A stretch of DNA of 64,000 nt from Scalindua sp964344685 (GTDB lineage Bacteria; Planctomycetota; Brocadiia; Brocadiales; Scalinduaceae), in NCBI GenBank assembly GCA_964344685.1, contig CAYFOK010000015.1, positions 32,571-96,570 of the forward strand. The letters run 5' to 3'. The translations under genes were made by a program, and so were the position numbers. Below the pieces are notes generated by a model that was given only the letters and a program-made list of their open reading frames with translations, did not search any database and was not told where the DNA came from. The first letter of the stretch is position 1; the number at the start of each line of letters is the position of its first letter. This document shows positions 26,593-36,339 of the stretch, in pieces.

Positions 26593-28329
26593 CTAATCAA
26601 AACCTTTTTTCAATCCAATAAAAATAATAGCAGCTCCCGCTCCTGCAATAAATAGAAGAACACTTCCGGTAATGATATCTGCGAAGATTATTTTGCCTAT
26701 TCCGAATGTTATTCCGTATATGAGTGCTATTCCTGACAGCCAGTTTGTGAGAAAGTTCCAGCCAAGTATGGTCTTTTTATCCGTATTTATCAAATGCCTG
26801 ATTGGTTTCCAGAAGCCGCCCGGAGATACCAGATTGTAAAACCTGACAAGGTTTTCTTCAGGTTCAGGCTTTGTTAGAAAGGTTACTATCATCCATACAG
26901 CTATGGAGGAGGGAACGATTATGAAGACCCTGTGCTGTATTCCCAGGTCAAAGAATTGTAATGCCAGATTGATGACAACCGATGCTGTTAAACCGGAGAT
27001 CTCTGACCATGCGTTAACGCGCCACCAGAACCATCTCATAATCAGGACAAGCCCTATTCCCGCTCCCATAGGGATCAGGAACTCCCAAGCCTTGCTGATA
27101 GAGTGCATGAACGACGCCGCAACAGCGGCAATTAACATCAGAACTACTACGCAGATTTTTGAAACTATAACGTAGTGCCTGTCGTCTGCCTCCTTAACCA
27201 TAAACCTCTTGTACAGATCATTTATGAAATAGGACGATCCCCAGTTGAGATGTGTGTCGATGGTTGACATAAATGCTGCAAGAAATGAAGCGATGAGCAG
27301 GCCCTTGAGGCCTGCAGGCAGGAATTTGTTAATGGCCATCGGGTAGGCGTCTTTGCTTTCCGTAAGATTCGGGAATACTACAACGGTTACAAGTCCTACA
27401 ATTACCCATGGCCACACCCTGAGGGCGTATTGCGCAATATTAAACCAGAGGGTTGCATAGAGAGCGTGTTTTTCATTCTTTGCCGACAGCATTCTCTGGA
27501 TTATGTATCCGCCCCCGTCCGCGTTGTGGGTAGACCACCACATCATAGTTATGAATACCAGGAACATAAAGAGTGGTGACGACCAGAACTCTGCAGTAAG
27601 AGGTGATAAGCCTGAGTCTATCGGTGGGAAAAAGTTAAGGACAGAATCACTCGCGTTAGCCACTGTTGCCAGTTGTAATTTTAACTCTGTCATACCTCCG
27701 ACCGCATTGACAGAATATATTGCCAGCGTAATTGCTCCCCCCATCGCAATGACGAACTGTATAAGATCGGTTGCAACAACTCCCCAGAAACCTGAGAGTA
27801 CGGAATATACCAGCGCGATAATCACACATATTCCTATTGATATCCACTGCTTCTCCTGTGGGATTCCCAGTGTAACCCGGAACACGGTTGACATCGCCTG
27901 TATTACCCATCCCATTACGACAAAATTGTATATTGTGGAGAAATAGACCGCCTTGAAACCTCTTAAGACAGAAGCCGGTTTGCCTGAATATCGGATCTCT
28001 ATAAGTTCATTGTCTGTTAATACCCCTGTCCTTCTCCAGAGTCTTGAGAAGAGGAATACTCCAAGGAGGCCGCCAAGTGATGTGTTCCACCAGAACCAGT
28101 TACGCCATATACCGTCACTGCGTACGAATTCGGTTATGGCAAGCGGAGTGTCTGCGGCAAAGGTGGTGGCTACCATGGATGTTCCCACCAGCCACCATGG
28201 CAGGGTACTTCCGGAAAGGAAATATTCCCTGGTGTTCCTGCTTGCCCTTCTGGAAAAATAAATTCCCACTCCCAGGGCAAAGACGCAGTATCCACATATA
28301 ATTAACCAGTCTATTAAGGCTAGGTGCAT
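26593..28329 (-). CDS. sodium:solute symporter family protein
   Basis: 578 residues with about 14 predicted membrane helices. The N-terminus (IDWLIICGYCVFALGVGIYFSRRASRNTREYFLSG) and VGTSMVATTFAADTPL are typical of the SSS (SLC5) family. Substrate unknown; sugars, amino acids, nucleosides and carboxylates are all known for the family. A second, different SSS gene lies just upstream on the same strand with 113 bases between. The two are only distantly alike, so this is not a recent duplication. Confidence 0.9.
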   Translation of the reverse strand: MHLALIDWLIICGYCVFALGVGIYFSRRASRNTREYFLSGSTLPWWLVGTSMVATTFAADTPLAITEFVRSDGIWRNWFWWNTSLGGLLGVFLFSRLWRRTGVLTDNELIEIRYSGKPASVLRGFKAVYFSTIYNFVVMGWVIQAMSTVFRVTLGIPQEKQWISIGICVIIALVYSVLSGFWGVVATDLIQFVIAMGGAITLAIYSVNAVGGMTELKLQLATVANASDSVLNFFPPIDSGLSPLTAEFWSSPLFMFLVFITMMWWSTHNADGGGYIIQRMLSAKNEKHALYATLWFNIAQYALRVWPWVIVGLVTVVVFPNLTESKDAYPMAINKFLPAGLKGLLIASFLAAFMSTIDTHLNWGSSYFINDLYKRFMVKEADDRHYVIVSKICVVVLMLIAAVAASFMHSISKAWEFLIPMGAGIGLVLIMRWFWWRVNAWSEISGLTASVVINLALQFFDLGIQHRVFIIVPSSIAVWMIVTFLTKPEPEENLVRFYNLVSPGGFWKPIRHLINTDKKTILGWNFLTNWLSGIALIYGITFGIGKIIFADIITGSVLLFIAGAGAAIIFIGLKKGFD

Positions 28330-28442
28330 GTTATGATTTACGAATTGCGATTTCAGATTTACGATTTGTTAATACAGGATTTTCTTTCAAACCATTGTTC
28401 CAACTTTAGGCACTTTCGTTCACTTTTAACTTCAAACTTTTT

Positions 28443-30056
28443 CTACAGTATTGAATGTAAGATCCTTGAAACTATTATTGAGATTATGATAATAACAAAT
28501 GTATATATTGCCAGTGTATAAACTCTACCGTCTTTCAGCCAGCTCCGTTTTTCGGGGTGCTTCTCTGATATACCTTTTAATGTCCAATCTCTTGAAGTGC
28601 GTGAGGTATTTGGGGATATTTTTGAATATATAAAAGAGACAGTAAATGTTGTACAGAACCCGATTGGCCCCCACCAGAGCCATGAGATTGACGGTATGTA
28701 CTGCCCCAGCAGGAAATTAAGTGCTGTTCCGGCTATAATGCCGGTAATTATGCCCGGACCTGTGATAGACTGGAATAGAATGCCGGCTAAAAAAGTAGCC
28801 AGGATAGGGCCGGAAAATGCTGAACCTATCATATTTATTATCTCTATTACGGTGGATGAAGATCTTGCTACAAAGTAGGCGCCTCCCGCACTGAAAATCC
28901 CCCATAATAAGGTTACTAATCTTGATATACGAAGCATCTTGAGTGGGTTTTGTGCCATGTCCGGTTTGAATGTAAGGACAAAATCTGAAACAGTTACCGC
29001 AGACAGTGAATTAAAGGCTGAATCGATACTGGACATGGAAGCGGCGAAAAGACCAGCCATCACCAGGCCTACCACACCAACCGGCAGATAGTTAATCATA
29101 AATGTGGGTACCAGGTAATCCGGGTTCTTGTCCTGAAGCTGAGCGGCAAAGTCGGGTTGGTTTTGAATAAAGGCTGCCAGAACAACTCCAAAGATGATAT
29201 AGGTCAGGACTATCGGAAACCTTATCAATCCATTGATCATCAGTGCATTCTGTGTCTGGCGATTGTCAGGAGTGGCAAGTAACCGTTGGGCCTGGCTCTG
29301 GTCGCATCCATAATAGCCCATATAAAGGAAAAAACATCCAATAATCATGGGCCAGAAGGCAAAGGTCCGGCCATCTCCAAAGCCGTGATGGGAAAAGTCT
29401 ATCGAATTCAGGCGTGCGGGGTCAATTGAAATGGAGGAAAAATCTCCTCCTAACATATTTATAGATACAATCAACGCAATAAGTACCCCTCCGTATAAAA
29501 TGACAAGCTGGATTATGTCACTATAAACATCCGCCATTATTCCTCCAATTGTTGTATACGCAATGGAGACTATTGCCATAATAATCATCGTGGTCAAAAT
29601 AGGCAGACTTAGTACCACGGAGAGTACCAGCGCTGATGTATACAGGATAACGCTTGTTGAGAGGCCCCTCGAAAACATAAAAAGGGCTGATAGCGTGAAC
29701 CGTGTACCCTTGCCGAATCTCCGTTCAGCATATTCATATACCGAGGCACCGGAGAGATGACGAAATACAGGTACCAGTAAAAACATTATGGCAATCATGG
29801 AGACCGGTACGGCAAACTCGAATTGCAGCCATTTAATGCCACCTCCGGCTTTCAGTGCCACAAATGCAGGGGCACTTATCAAACTTATTGCACTTACCTG
29901 ATTAGCAGCGATAGAGATGGCAATAACCGTGGATCCCATTTTTCTACCACCTAGAAAATAGTCATCAGTAGATTGTTGCCGCTTTGACAGCCAGATGCCA
30001 AGTCCAATAATACCAATCAGGTAGGTTATTAATACTATCCAGTCTAAATGAGTCAT
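28443..30056 (-). CDS. sodium:solute symporter family protein (SGLT-like)
   Basis: 537 residues and about 13-14 predicted membrane helices. Marks: MTHLDWIVLITYLIGIIGLGIWLS, STDDYFLGGRKM, and SIAANQVSAISLISAPAFV in the first core helix; SSIDSAFNSLSAVTVSDF matches the sodium-site helix region. It uses a sodium gradient to import a solute. Its closer likeness to SGLT/PanF-type carriers compared with the neighbouring SSS gene suggests a different substrate. The start is ATG at 30056; it is the first gene of the symporter pair. Confidence 0.9.
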   Translation of the reverse strand: MTHLDWIVLITYLIGIIGLGIWLSKRQQSTDDYFLGGRKMGSTVIAISIAANQVSAISLISAPAFVALKAGGGIKWLQFEFAVPVSMIAIMFLLVPVFRHLSGASVYEYAERRFGKGTRFTLSALFMFSRGLSTSVILYTSALVLSVVLSLPILTTMIIMAIVSIAYTTIGGIMADVYSDIIQLVILYGGVLIALIVSINMLGGDFSSISIDPARLNSIDFSHHGFGDGRTFAFWPMIIGCFFLYMGYYGCDQSQAQRLLATPDNRQTQNALMINGLIRFPIVLTYIIFGVVLAAFIQNQPDFAAQLQDKNPDYLVPTFMINYLPVGVVGLVMAGLFAASMSSIDSAFNSLSAVTVSDFVLTFKPDMAQNPLKMLRISRLVTLLWGIFSAGGAYFVARSSSTVIEIINMIGSAFSGPILATFLAGILFQSITGPGIITGIIAGTALNFLLGQYIPSISWLWWGPIGFCTTFTVSFIYSKISPNTSRTSRDWTLKGISEKHPEKRSWLKDGRVYTLAIYTFVIIIISIIVSRILHSIL

Positions 30057-30276
30057 ATATTATTAAAATATGTAAGGATGAGTCTGTGCCAGTTTGCTGG
30101 AATAATAGTGTTGCGCCTCTTCAAAATCAAGGTGAAAAAGGCGATGAGCAATTAATTTAAGAAACAGCAATTTATCTCTTAAGTTTTTGCAGGATTATCC
30201 GATACTAAAGACATAAGAGTATTTATTAATTCAAAAACAGTTACAAAAGCACTACTTACAGAAAGGAGAGAACAGG

Positions 30277-30492
30277 TTGGCAATCAATAGACTTTTTCTG
30301 GGTCCATATAATGCAAAGATCTTAGGTGAGGAAATCAAGGAGAAAGATGAGAAGATATTTGATGAGATCTTGCAGGATGAACACGAGCAGCTCATACATC
30401 TGGTTACAAAGATGGAGAAAAAGTGGAATACAGAGAATCTCTGCAGGAAATATGACCTGAAATCAAGTTGTAAAACCTCTCCTAAAAAATAG
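30277..30492 (+). CDS. small protein of unknown function (TTG start)
   Basis: 71 residues, charged and helical. The TTG at 30277 has AAAGGAGAG at ideal spacing, which supports translation. No family is recognised. Without that ribosome site it would not be called. Confidence 0.5.
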   Translation: MAINRLFLGPYNAKILGEEIKEKDEKIFDEILQDEHEQLIHLVTKMEKKWNTENLCRKYDLKSSCKTSPKK

Positions 30493-30714
30493 TTTTAATC
30501 AGAAACTTGGAGTTTAAGGCATAAACATCAGGTACTGTGATTACCGGTGATACTGAATTTCTGAGTGAAGTGTGGCCTCCCTCTCTGTCCGTGAGTATGA
30601 TTAGGAACTTTTTTCCATATGGATAAGAGATCTTCACTTCACTTAGAATGACAAATTTCTGCGACTTCATAAGCTGCGCAGCTATCGTTCTGAACAGTAT
30701 GATAGAGTTCAGGA

Positions 30715-31185
30715 TTAATATTCTATTTTCAATATTTTAAACCTCAATACACCTGCCGGGGCATTTACCTCTACTACATCGCCAACCTTGTGCTCTAATA
30801 GCGCCTGTGCGAAAGGTGAAGAGACCAGTATTTTGTCGTTCATCGGATCCTCGTCACCTGCACCTACCAACTCGTAGTTTTCAATATCTCCGGTATCCAG
30901 ATCTTCGACTTCTACTTTTGCACCGAAGTGTATAGCGTCAGTTGGAATATTGGAGGTGTCCACAATTTCAGTCCTTGCAAGTTTGTCTTCAAGCTGGCGA
31001 ATTTTTGCTTCGAGCAGACCCTGTGCTTCCCTTGCAGCATGATATTCAGCATTTTCTTTAAGGTCGCCATGCGCTCTAGCCGTTGCAATTGCTTCCTGAA
31101 TCTCGGCTCTCTTTACATTCTTCATTTCGTCTAACTCTTTTGTTAATTTCTGGTAGCCATCTTTTGACATATAAACTTTTTCCAT
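30715..31185 (-). CDS. greA: transcription elongation factor GreA
   Basis: 156 residues, standard length. The N-terminal antiparallel coiled coil carries ENAEYHAAREAQG with the acidic tip (D/E pair near residues 42-45) that stimulates RNA cleavage by stalled RNA polymerase. The C-terminal FKBP-like domain ends in VEVNAPAGVLRFKILKIEY. A strong AGGAG ribosome site precedes the ATG. It rescues backtracked RNA polymerase. Confidence 0.97.
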   Translation of the reverse strand: MEKVYMSKDGYQKLTKELDEMKNVKRAEIQEAIATARAHGDLKENAEYHAAREAQGLLEAKIRQLEDKLARTEIVDTSNIPTDAIHFGAKVEVEDLDTGDIENYELVGAGDEDPMNDKILVSSPFAQALLEHKVGDVVEVNAPAGVLRFKILKIEY

Positions 31186-31659
31186 ATCAATCTCCTGGAT
31201 TTATTGGTGTACTGATAAGAGGCTATATTTTAATTAAATAGCCTGTTTTTATATAAAAAAATTCGATGCCACTCTTCTTCAGCCGGAAGCTTCTGCTAAG
31301 CGAAAAGGTCATTTAAAATAATTTTATATATAATGTCAATAAGATTATGCCGATTAATAAGTCATAACATGGCTAAGCACTTGTAGCTTTCAATGATACA
31401 AAAGAGACTTTCAAATATATAAAAGGTATTGCAGAGCAGCAGAATATAAGGGTGGATATTCTACATCCTTATCTGTTTTTAGTGGATTTATTGTTATATC
31501 TTGTGTAGTGTATTGCCTTCTTATTGCATTAAGCATTATAGAACTCCTGCTTTTGTAGAATTGTGTAAAGAGTTTTTCTGTACAAGCAGTAGGTTCATGG
31601 TTTGCTTAATGTCAAGTAACTAAAAATAACTCTTCAAAACCTTATTAATACATATAATT
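31186..31659. other. divergent intergenic region, no gene seen
   Basis: 474 AT-rich bases between greA (-) and a secreted-protein gene (+). It should hold both promoters. No clear boxes or RNA structure recognised. Confidence 0.5.
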
Positions 31660-32448
31660 ATGAAACTGAAAAAAGTTTTAACGATTTTTTCAATACTTGT
31701 TTTTACTATAACATTTTTTTGTTCAACGTCATTTTCTAGACAAGGGACATTAACAGGACAGGTGTTGGATGGATTTGACAAAGTTGTAAAAGATGTTGAG
31801 GTTAAGATTAAGGGGACTGATTTTACTGCGAAGACCGATGAAAATGGCGAATACCGGATCAAATCGAATCTCGGTAAAATAGAAATATTGTTTAGAAAAA
31901 AAGATTATGCAAAACAGATTATTCCGTTAACCGTACATGATTTTTCAGAGGTTCGATTGCCGCAATTGAACCTCTGGAAGTATCCTGAGAGTGGCGGGGT
32001 TTTTCTGGTAAGAGTTGATGATTATAAAAAGTTTGAATATGTGAGTTTTTATTCGGAACGTGATGATAATAGTATAAGTTTTTTTCTTAAAAAAGGAGAA
32101 CCAACAAAAATTGAGTGTCCGGCAGAAGCATTTGAGCAGGATTGTTGTATCAGCTTAATGATACTTGATTACTCTAAGGATAAACCAATAGTGGTAGGTA
32201 AGAGCCTGTACAGGGTTACGGATAACAACCTTGTAGGTAAGATTATGTATGAATCAGGGGATTGGGCTGTCAAAAAGGTTGAAGATAAGTATTCTGAGGT
32301 ATCACACAGAGTGGGCTTACGTTATGTTACGCTCGAACCCGGCAAGTACTTCTATTGTATCGGGCAGCTTACCTTGAAATCTAAGATTGGTTTCGGTTAT
32401 TATTTCGAAATTGTGGATCCTGGTTTGTCAGAAAAAGGTGGAACTTAA
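31660..32448 (+). CDS. secreted protein with carboxypeptidase-regulatory-like domain
   Basis: 262 residues. Residues 1-28 are a Sec signal peptide. Residues about 31-100 form a small beta-sandwich of the CarboxypepD_reg-like type: GTLTGQVLDGFDKVVKDVEVKI, then the standard TDENGEYRI. The remaining about 160 residues are beta-rich and unassigned, with cysteines in IECPAE and QDCCISL. It is probably periplasmic. It precedes a CheY/CheC pair by 24 bases on the same strand, so the three may form an operon with an envelope component. Function unknown. Confidence 0.75.
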   Translation: MKLKKVLTIFSILVFTITFFCSTSFSRQGTLTGQVLDGFDKVVKDVEVKIKGTDFTAKTDENGEYRIKSNLGKIEILFRKKDYAKQIIPLTVHDFSEVRLPQLNLWKYPESGGVFLVRVDDYKKFEYVSFYSERDDNSISFFLKKGEPTKIECPAEAFEQDCCISLMILDYSKDKPIVVGKSLYRVTDNNLVGKIMYESGDWAVKKVEDKYSEVSHRVGLRYVTLEPGKYFYCIGQLTLKSKIGFGYYFEIVDPGLSEKGGT

Positions 32449-32472
32449 TTGTAATTTTAGGGAGGAGACTAT

Positions 32473-32844
32473 ATGGCAAAAATTCTGATCATAGATGATG
32501 CAAAGTTTACACGTACAATGTTAAAGAAGCTGATTAGCGAACTCGGGCATGAGATTATTGAAGCTGGGAACGGAAGAGAAGGTCTGGACAAAATAACCAG
32601 TGAAGATCCTGACCTTGTGCTCACCGATATCCTTATGCCTGAAATGGAGGGAACTGAACTGCTGGAACTTTTGCGTGAAACAAACATGGACGTAAATGTA
32701 ATCGTAATTTCCGCTAATATTCAGGACACTGTCAAGGATCAGTGCATGAACCTCGGTGTTGCTGAGTTTTTCAGTAAGCCTCCTGACAAAGAAAAATTGA
32801 GTATGGCTATAGAAAAGATTCTGAACAAGGGAGAACAGGGTTAG
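32473..32844 (+). CDS. single-domain response regulator (CheY-like)
   Basis: 123 residues, a lone receiver domain. The phospho-acceptor is D52 in LTDILMP; the acidic pair is DD at 8-9, the conserved Ser/Thr lies in VISAN and the lysine in FSKPP. There is no output domain, so signalling is by protein contact. A GGGAGGAG ribosome site precedes it. Its stop overlaps the start of a CheC-like phosphatase gene by one base, which suggests the phosphatase acts on this very regulator. Confidence 0.93.
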   Translation: MAKILIIDDAKFTRTMLKKLISELGHEIIEAGNGREGLDKITSEDPDLVLTDILMPEMEGTELLELLRETNMDVNVIVISANIQDTVKDQCMNLGVAEFFSKPPDKEKLSMAIEKILNKGEQG

Positions 32845-33446
32845 TGATAGCACCAACTGATGAACAATTAGATGCTTTGAGAGAAATAGTAAATATTGGG
32901 ATAGGGAAGGCGGCCAGTATCTTTAATGGCATGCTGGAATCCCATGTTGAATTAGAGGTGCCATCTATTTTCATGTTTGATCCGGAAAATCCCGGAAAAG
33001 AGTTGAAAGATGTAAATCACAATAATCTTTCCAGTGTTCAACTCGACTTTCACGGTCCATTTTCAGGAAGCTCTGCACTTGTTTTCCCATCGCAAAGTGT
33101 AGAAGAGCTGGTGACTGCTCTTACAGGTGAAGAACCGGGCTCAGAGGGTTTTGCTGAAGCGGTATCAGGGACACTGTACGAAGTCGGAAATATTTTAATT
33201 AATGCCGTTGTGGGATCAATTGCTAATTTACTGTCCGCTCAGATAGATTTTTCGCCGCCGAGTTATAAGGAAGGGAAATTTACTGAACTGATAAAGTTAA
33301 AAGATTCAAAAGAAGATTTGGCGTCTATGCTGATACGTGCCAACTTCAAGGTTCAGGACCCTCAAATATGCGGAAATGTCTTTCTGGTGTTTGAGATTGG
33401 CTCCTTCGGAGACCTTTTAGCTGCTATAGATAATCTTCGAAATTAA
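32844..33446 (+). CDS. CheC-like phosphatase
   Basis: 200 residues, starting with GTG that overlaps the CheY stop. CheC proteins remove phosphate from CheY-P through one or two D/SxxxExxN sites. The first site is complete: D10-ALR-E14-IV-N17. The second has E113 and N116 in LYEVGNILIN but lacks the leading D/S, so it may be weaker. The fold is complete and ends in a GSFGDLLAAIDNL helix. No other chemotaxis genes are present, so the pair may regulate something other than flagella. Confidence 0.86.
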   Translation: MIAPTDEQLDALREIVNIGIGKAASIFNGMLESHVELEVPSIFMFDPENPGKELKDVNHNNLSSVQLDFHGPFSGSSALVFPSQSVEELVTALTGEEPGSEGFAEAVSGTLYEVGNILINAVVGSIANLLSAQIDFSPPSYKEGKFTELIKLKDSKEDLASMLIRANFKVQDPQICGNVFLVFEIGSFGDLLAAIDNLRN

Positions 33447-33866
33447 AAATCCATACCGGTTTACCTGCCAGTAGTAAAAAATAAATCAGCAAAAATATTT
33501 TATCATCACGCTAATCCACTCTATCACACTACAGCTTTTGAAAAATTCTTTAATTGCAAATATAATTATTTATGATTGATTTCAGGTTGGATCATGATAA
33601 AGATTTTTGTTATAGTTGAATTGCATTTTGTAAAAGTGAATGCATTCTGGAAATTCTTCTGTCGATACTTGTTTTACAAAAGGTGTAACAGCCGTTAATT
33701 TCAGTACAATTATATAAATTGAAAGTGTAATTGACTTACTGGGCAATATTAGATATAAATAACCCCTGTTTTCCTTTAGCCACTTAATATTTTGAAATAC
33801 TCAATAGTGGTTCGTTGATACAGAATAATATTCACGGATTTATCTATGTAGAAAGGGGCAAAGACT
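33447..33866. other. intergenic region, no gene seen
   Basis: 420 AT-rich bases. No terminator, promoter or RNA recognised with confidence. Confidence 0.5.
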
Positions 33867-34208
33867 GTGTTGGAAAAATTAAAGAGTAACTTAATTACAA
33901 TACTGACAATTTGTATGATTGTTTCAGGAGGCTTTCTTTACACTGTCAATAATCTTAATGCGGAAGAAAAGAAAAAGAAGACAATTTACATCTGTTATTG
34001 TGCCGGTGGATGTCTCTGTGCTTATGAGACTTATGAGCCCGGTGGTAGATGCGTTTGCGGCCTCGCAACTATACCGTCAGACAGGGAAGAGATGAGCGAT
34101 GAATACGAATACGAGTGTGATTGTGGTACCATGTGTGATTGCGGTACAGTGGCTGATGAACCTGGCCTATGCCATTGCGGTATACTGGAAATGAAAGAGG
34201 TGGAGTAG
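33867..34208 (+). CDS. small secreted cysteine-rich protein
   Basis: 113 residues from a GTG with GAAAGGGG upstream. Residues 1-31 are a signal peptide or anchor. The mature part contains about 13 cysteines, mostly as C-x-C pairs: CYCAGGCLC, CVCG, CDCGTMCDCG, CHCG, with acidic spacers (EEMSDEYEYE). There is no lipobox. The pattern suggests metal binding in the periplasm, like a metallothionein, or a disulfide-knotted structure. No family is recognised. The cysteine pattern is clear; the role is inference. Confidence 0.75.
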   Translation: MLEKLKSNLITILTICMIVSGGFLYTVNNLNAEEKKKKTIYICYCAGGCLCAYETYEPGGRCVCGLATIPSDREEMSDEYEYECDCGTMCDCGTVADEPGLCHCGILEMKEVE

Positions 34209-34288
34209 CAGGGTTAAATTAGCGTAATCCCTTTATTCCCCTTTGCTGCGAAAGGAGCATTAAGGAGATTTTAATTAGTCATACTCTT

Positions 34289-35410
34289 CTAAACAGAGAA
34301 GTCCAGTGTCTTTCTGGCAAGTTCCTTTTCAAGTGCACTTAAATTATCATTCAGTTCTTTGCAGAGAACCCTTTGCAGATCTGATTCACTTCCCTGTTCT
34401 ATCATTGTTCTGGCAAAATTATGGTGATGTTCGGCATTAAGTACTTTTGCCTTGGGTGCGGTCATGTCTAAAAGACGCCTAAGTTGTTCGCTGATGGAAA
34501 TGATCTCTCCCGTTTCAGGTTCTATTATGTCAGTGTTGATCCCATATCTCGTGGCCTTCCACCAGTTCTCTTCGAGGTATCCGGTATTAAACTCGCTTAC
34601 CGGTATTCCCGCGAAAAATCTGTCTTGGTATGTATCAACGGCGGCCTGAATAAGCGCGGCAAATGCCCCGATGCGGCGGACGGATGTGGGGATATCAAAG
34701 ATTCGAAACTCAACAGTACCCAGTGGAGGCTGGGGGCGAATAATCCACCATAAATCACCTGGTCGTGTTATGTCACCTGCAGCAAGGAATTTTTCGTAGT
34801 AAACTACAAGTTCTGAGAATGATTTGAAGGGTGGAGCAAATTTGGTACGTGGCATAGAATGAAAGAGGTGCGCGCGTGTAGACATCAATCCGGTATCTAC
34901 ACCATCGTAGTAAGGAGAGTTTGCAGAAAGGGCTAGGAGTGGATATGTCCAGCGCCGCATTTCGTTCATAATATATATGGCAGCTTCTTCGTTTTTTACT
35001 CCTACGTGTATGTGTAGTCCAAAAGAGAGCATACGGTGTGCAATATATGCACAATTGTCACGCACCCATTGATAGTGTTCATTGTCGACAAAAGGCTGTT
35101 TCTTCCAATCTGAGAATGGATGGCTTCCGGCAGCGACAAGTTTTATATTGAGTTTTTTGCAGCTATTTGCAAGGACAGTTCTGCCGTTTATAGTCTCTTG
35201 TATGAGATCGTCAACAGTTTTATAAATACCGGTGCGCGTCTCTAAGACGCACTGTAATAGTTCATAACACACTCTTTCCCGGAATTCAGAGTCAAGAAGC
35301 GCCATAACTTCCTTAATTGAAGGTGAAAGTTCAGCAGTTTCTGTGTCTATCAGATGCAGCTCTTCTTCTATGCCTAATGTAGGAAAGTCATTTTTCTTAA
35401 ATGGTTCCAT
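34289..35410 (-). CDS. carboxylate-amine ligase, YbdK/GCS2 family
   Basis: 373 residues. Marks of the glutamate-cysteine ligase 2 family: TLGIEEELHLID at the start, AAGSHPFSDW, FGLHIHVGV, ALSANSPYYDG and GTVEFRIFDIPTS. These enzymes join glutamate to an amine with ATP; YbdK itself has weak glutamate-cysteine ligase activity, while relatives include EgtA of the aerobic ergothioneine pathway. Here it lies about 28 kb from egtD on the other strand and no EgtB or EgtC is near, so an EgtA role is not supported. It is a stand-alone gene. Confidence 0.9.
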   Translation of the reverse strand: MEPFKKNDFPTLGIEEELHLIDTETAELSPSIKEVMALLDSEFRERVCYELLQCVLETRTGIYKTVDDLIQETINGRTVLANSCKKLNIKLVAAGSHPFSDWKKQPFVDNEHYQWVRDNCAYIAHRMLSFGLHIHVGVKNEEAAIYIMNEMRRWTYPLLALSANSPYYDGVDTGLMSTRAHLFHSMPRTKFAPPFKSFSELVVYYEKFLAAGDITRPGDLWWIIRPQPPLGTVEFRIFDIPTSVRRIGAFAALIQAAVDTYQDRFFAGIPVSEFNTGYLEENWWKATRYGINTDIIEPETGEIISISEQLRRLLDMTAPKAKVLNAEHHHNFARTMIEQGSESDLQRVLCKELNDNLSALEKELARKTLDFSV

Positions 35411-35731
35411 TAATCCAGTTTTCTGTTTTTGCTTATCTTAATAACAATCAATTTAGTTAAGAGTATCTTGCATAACAGTGTAAATCAAGCAAAAGATAAA
35501 TGTTACAGCATAAAAATAGTGTTTGGTATATGGATAGCTCATGGGTATTAACAAGGTTAATACGTAAGTAGAATTCCAGGTTACAAAGATTCAGGTGATG
35601 TTTTTCCACTCAAATACTTAAAGAATGTGAAGAAGATGCCGATATTAATAGTACAAACTATATTGGCATACAAACGCTTAGTGACAGGCTCTGGTTTGAT
35701 TAATATACTGTACATAATTTAGAGGCAAAAA
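35411..35731. other. divergent intergenic region, no gene seen
   Basis: 321 AT-rich bases between the YbdK-like gene (-) and the PilZ gene (+). Promoters are expected but none was clearly recognised. Confidence 0.5.
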
Positions 35732-36124
35732 ATGCGTGACAATAAACGGCTTTTTCCACGGATTGAGGTTGATATCAGGGTTGGATTCGAATTTGTTAAG
35801 TGGAACGAAACGGATCTTGATCATTGTAAGAATGCGTATGAGGCTTCTATTACCGATATCAGTGCCAAAGGTGCAGGCTTAAGGGATGTTCCCGATTTTA
35901 ATAGTAGTCATTTGAAGAAACTCTCTTCAGGGAAAAACAAAATCCGCTTAAACTTTTTACTTAGTGAAGATAATGATCCGATTAATACCTTTGCTCGTCT
36001 TGTCTGGTCACAACAGCCTGAGGATGAAGGTTCCGATGCTCAACAATATGGTTTTGAATTTATCGACATTCCCGGCACTGCTTATGAACAGATTAAAAAA
36101 TTTGTAGATTCTGCAAGTAATTAA
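35732..36124 (+). CDS. PilZ-domain protein (cyclic-di-GMP receptor candidate)
   Basis: 130 residues, a stand-alone PilZ domain. Both cyclic-di-GMP binding motifs are present: RxxxR at R6-R10 (RLFPR) and DxSxxG at 42-47 (DISAKG). The remaining strands end in QYGFEFIDIPG, typical of the family. Start with AGAGG upstream. With the two HD-GYP enzymes in this window it forms part of a cyclic-di-GMP circuit; what it controls cannot be told from the neighbours. Confidence 0.88.
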   Translation: MRDNKRLFPRIEVDIRVGFEFVKWNETDLDHCKNAYEASITDISAKGAGLRDVPDFNSSHLKKLSSGKNKIRLNFLLSEDNDPINTFARLVWSQQPEDEGSDAQQYGFEFIDIPGTAYEQIKKFVDSASN

Positions 36125-36339
36125 ACGGTGTGACTTTAACGAATAAGTGGCACTTTTCTGCAGTCCGTAATTTCCAACACTTCACTATTTCTCCTGTCTA
36201 CTTTTTTCCCAATTTCACAAACCTGAATCTTCTAGATTTATCTTTCCTGATTAAGAATTTAAAGCACTTATAGACACTATCCTTATTCATTAGAAAGACT
36301 ATTTGACATAAAAACATTCTGTGATAAGCTTTATGTACT

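Noticed and set aside
36148..36161. TGGCAC...CTGC as a sigma-54 promoter before the FGE gene
   Set aside because: Only 9 bases separate GG and GC; sigma-54 needs 10.
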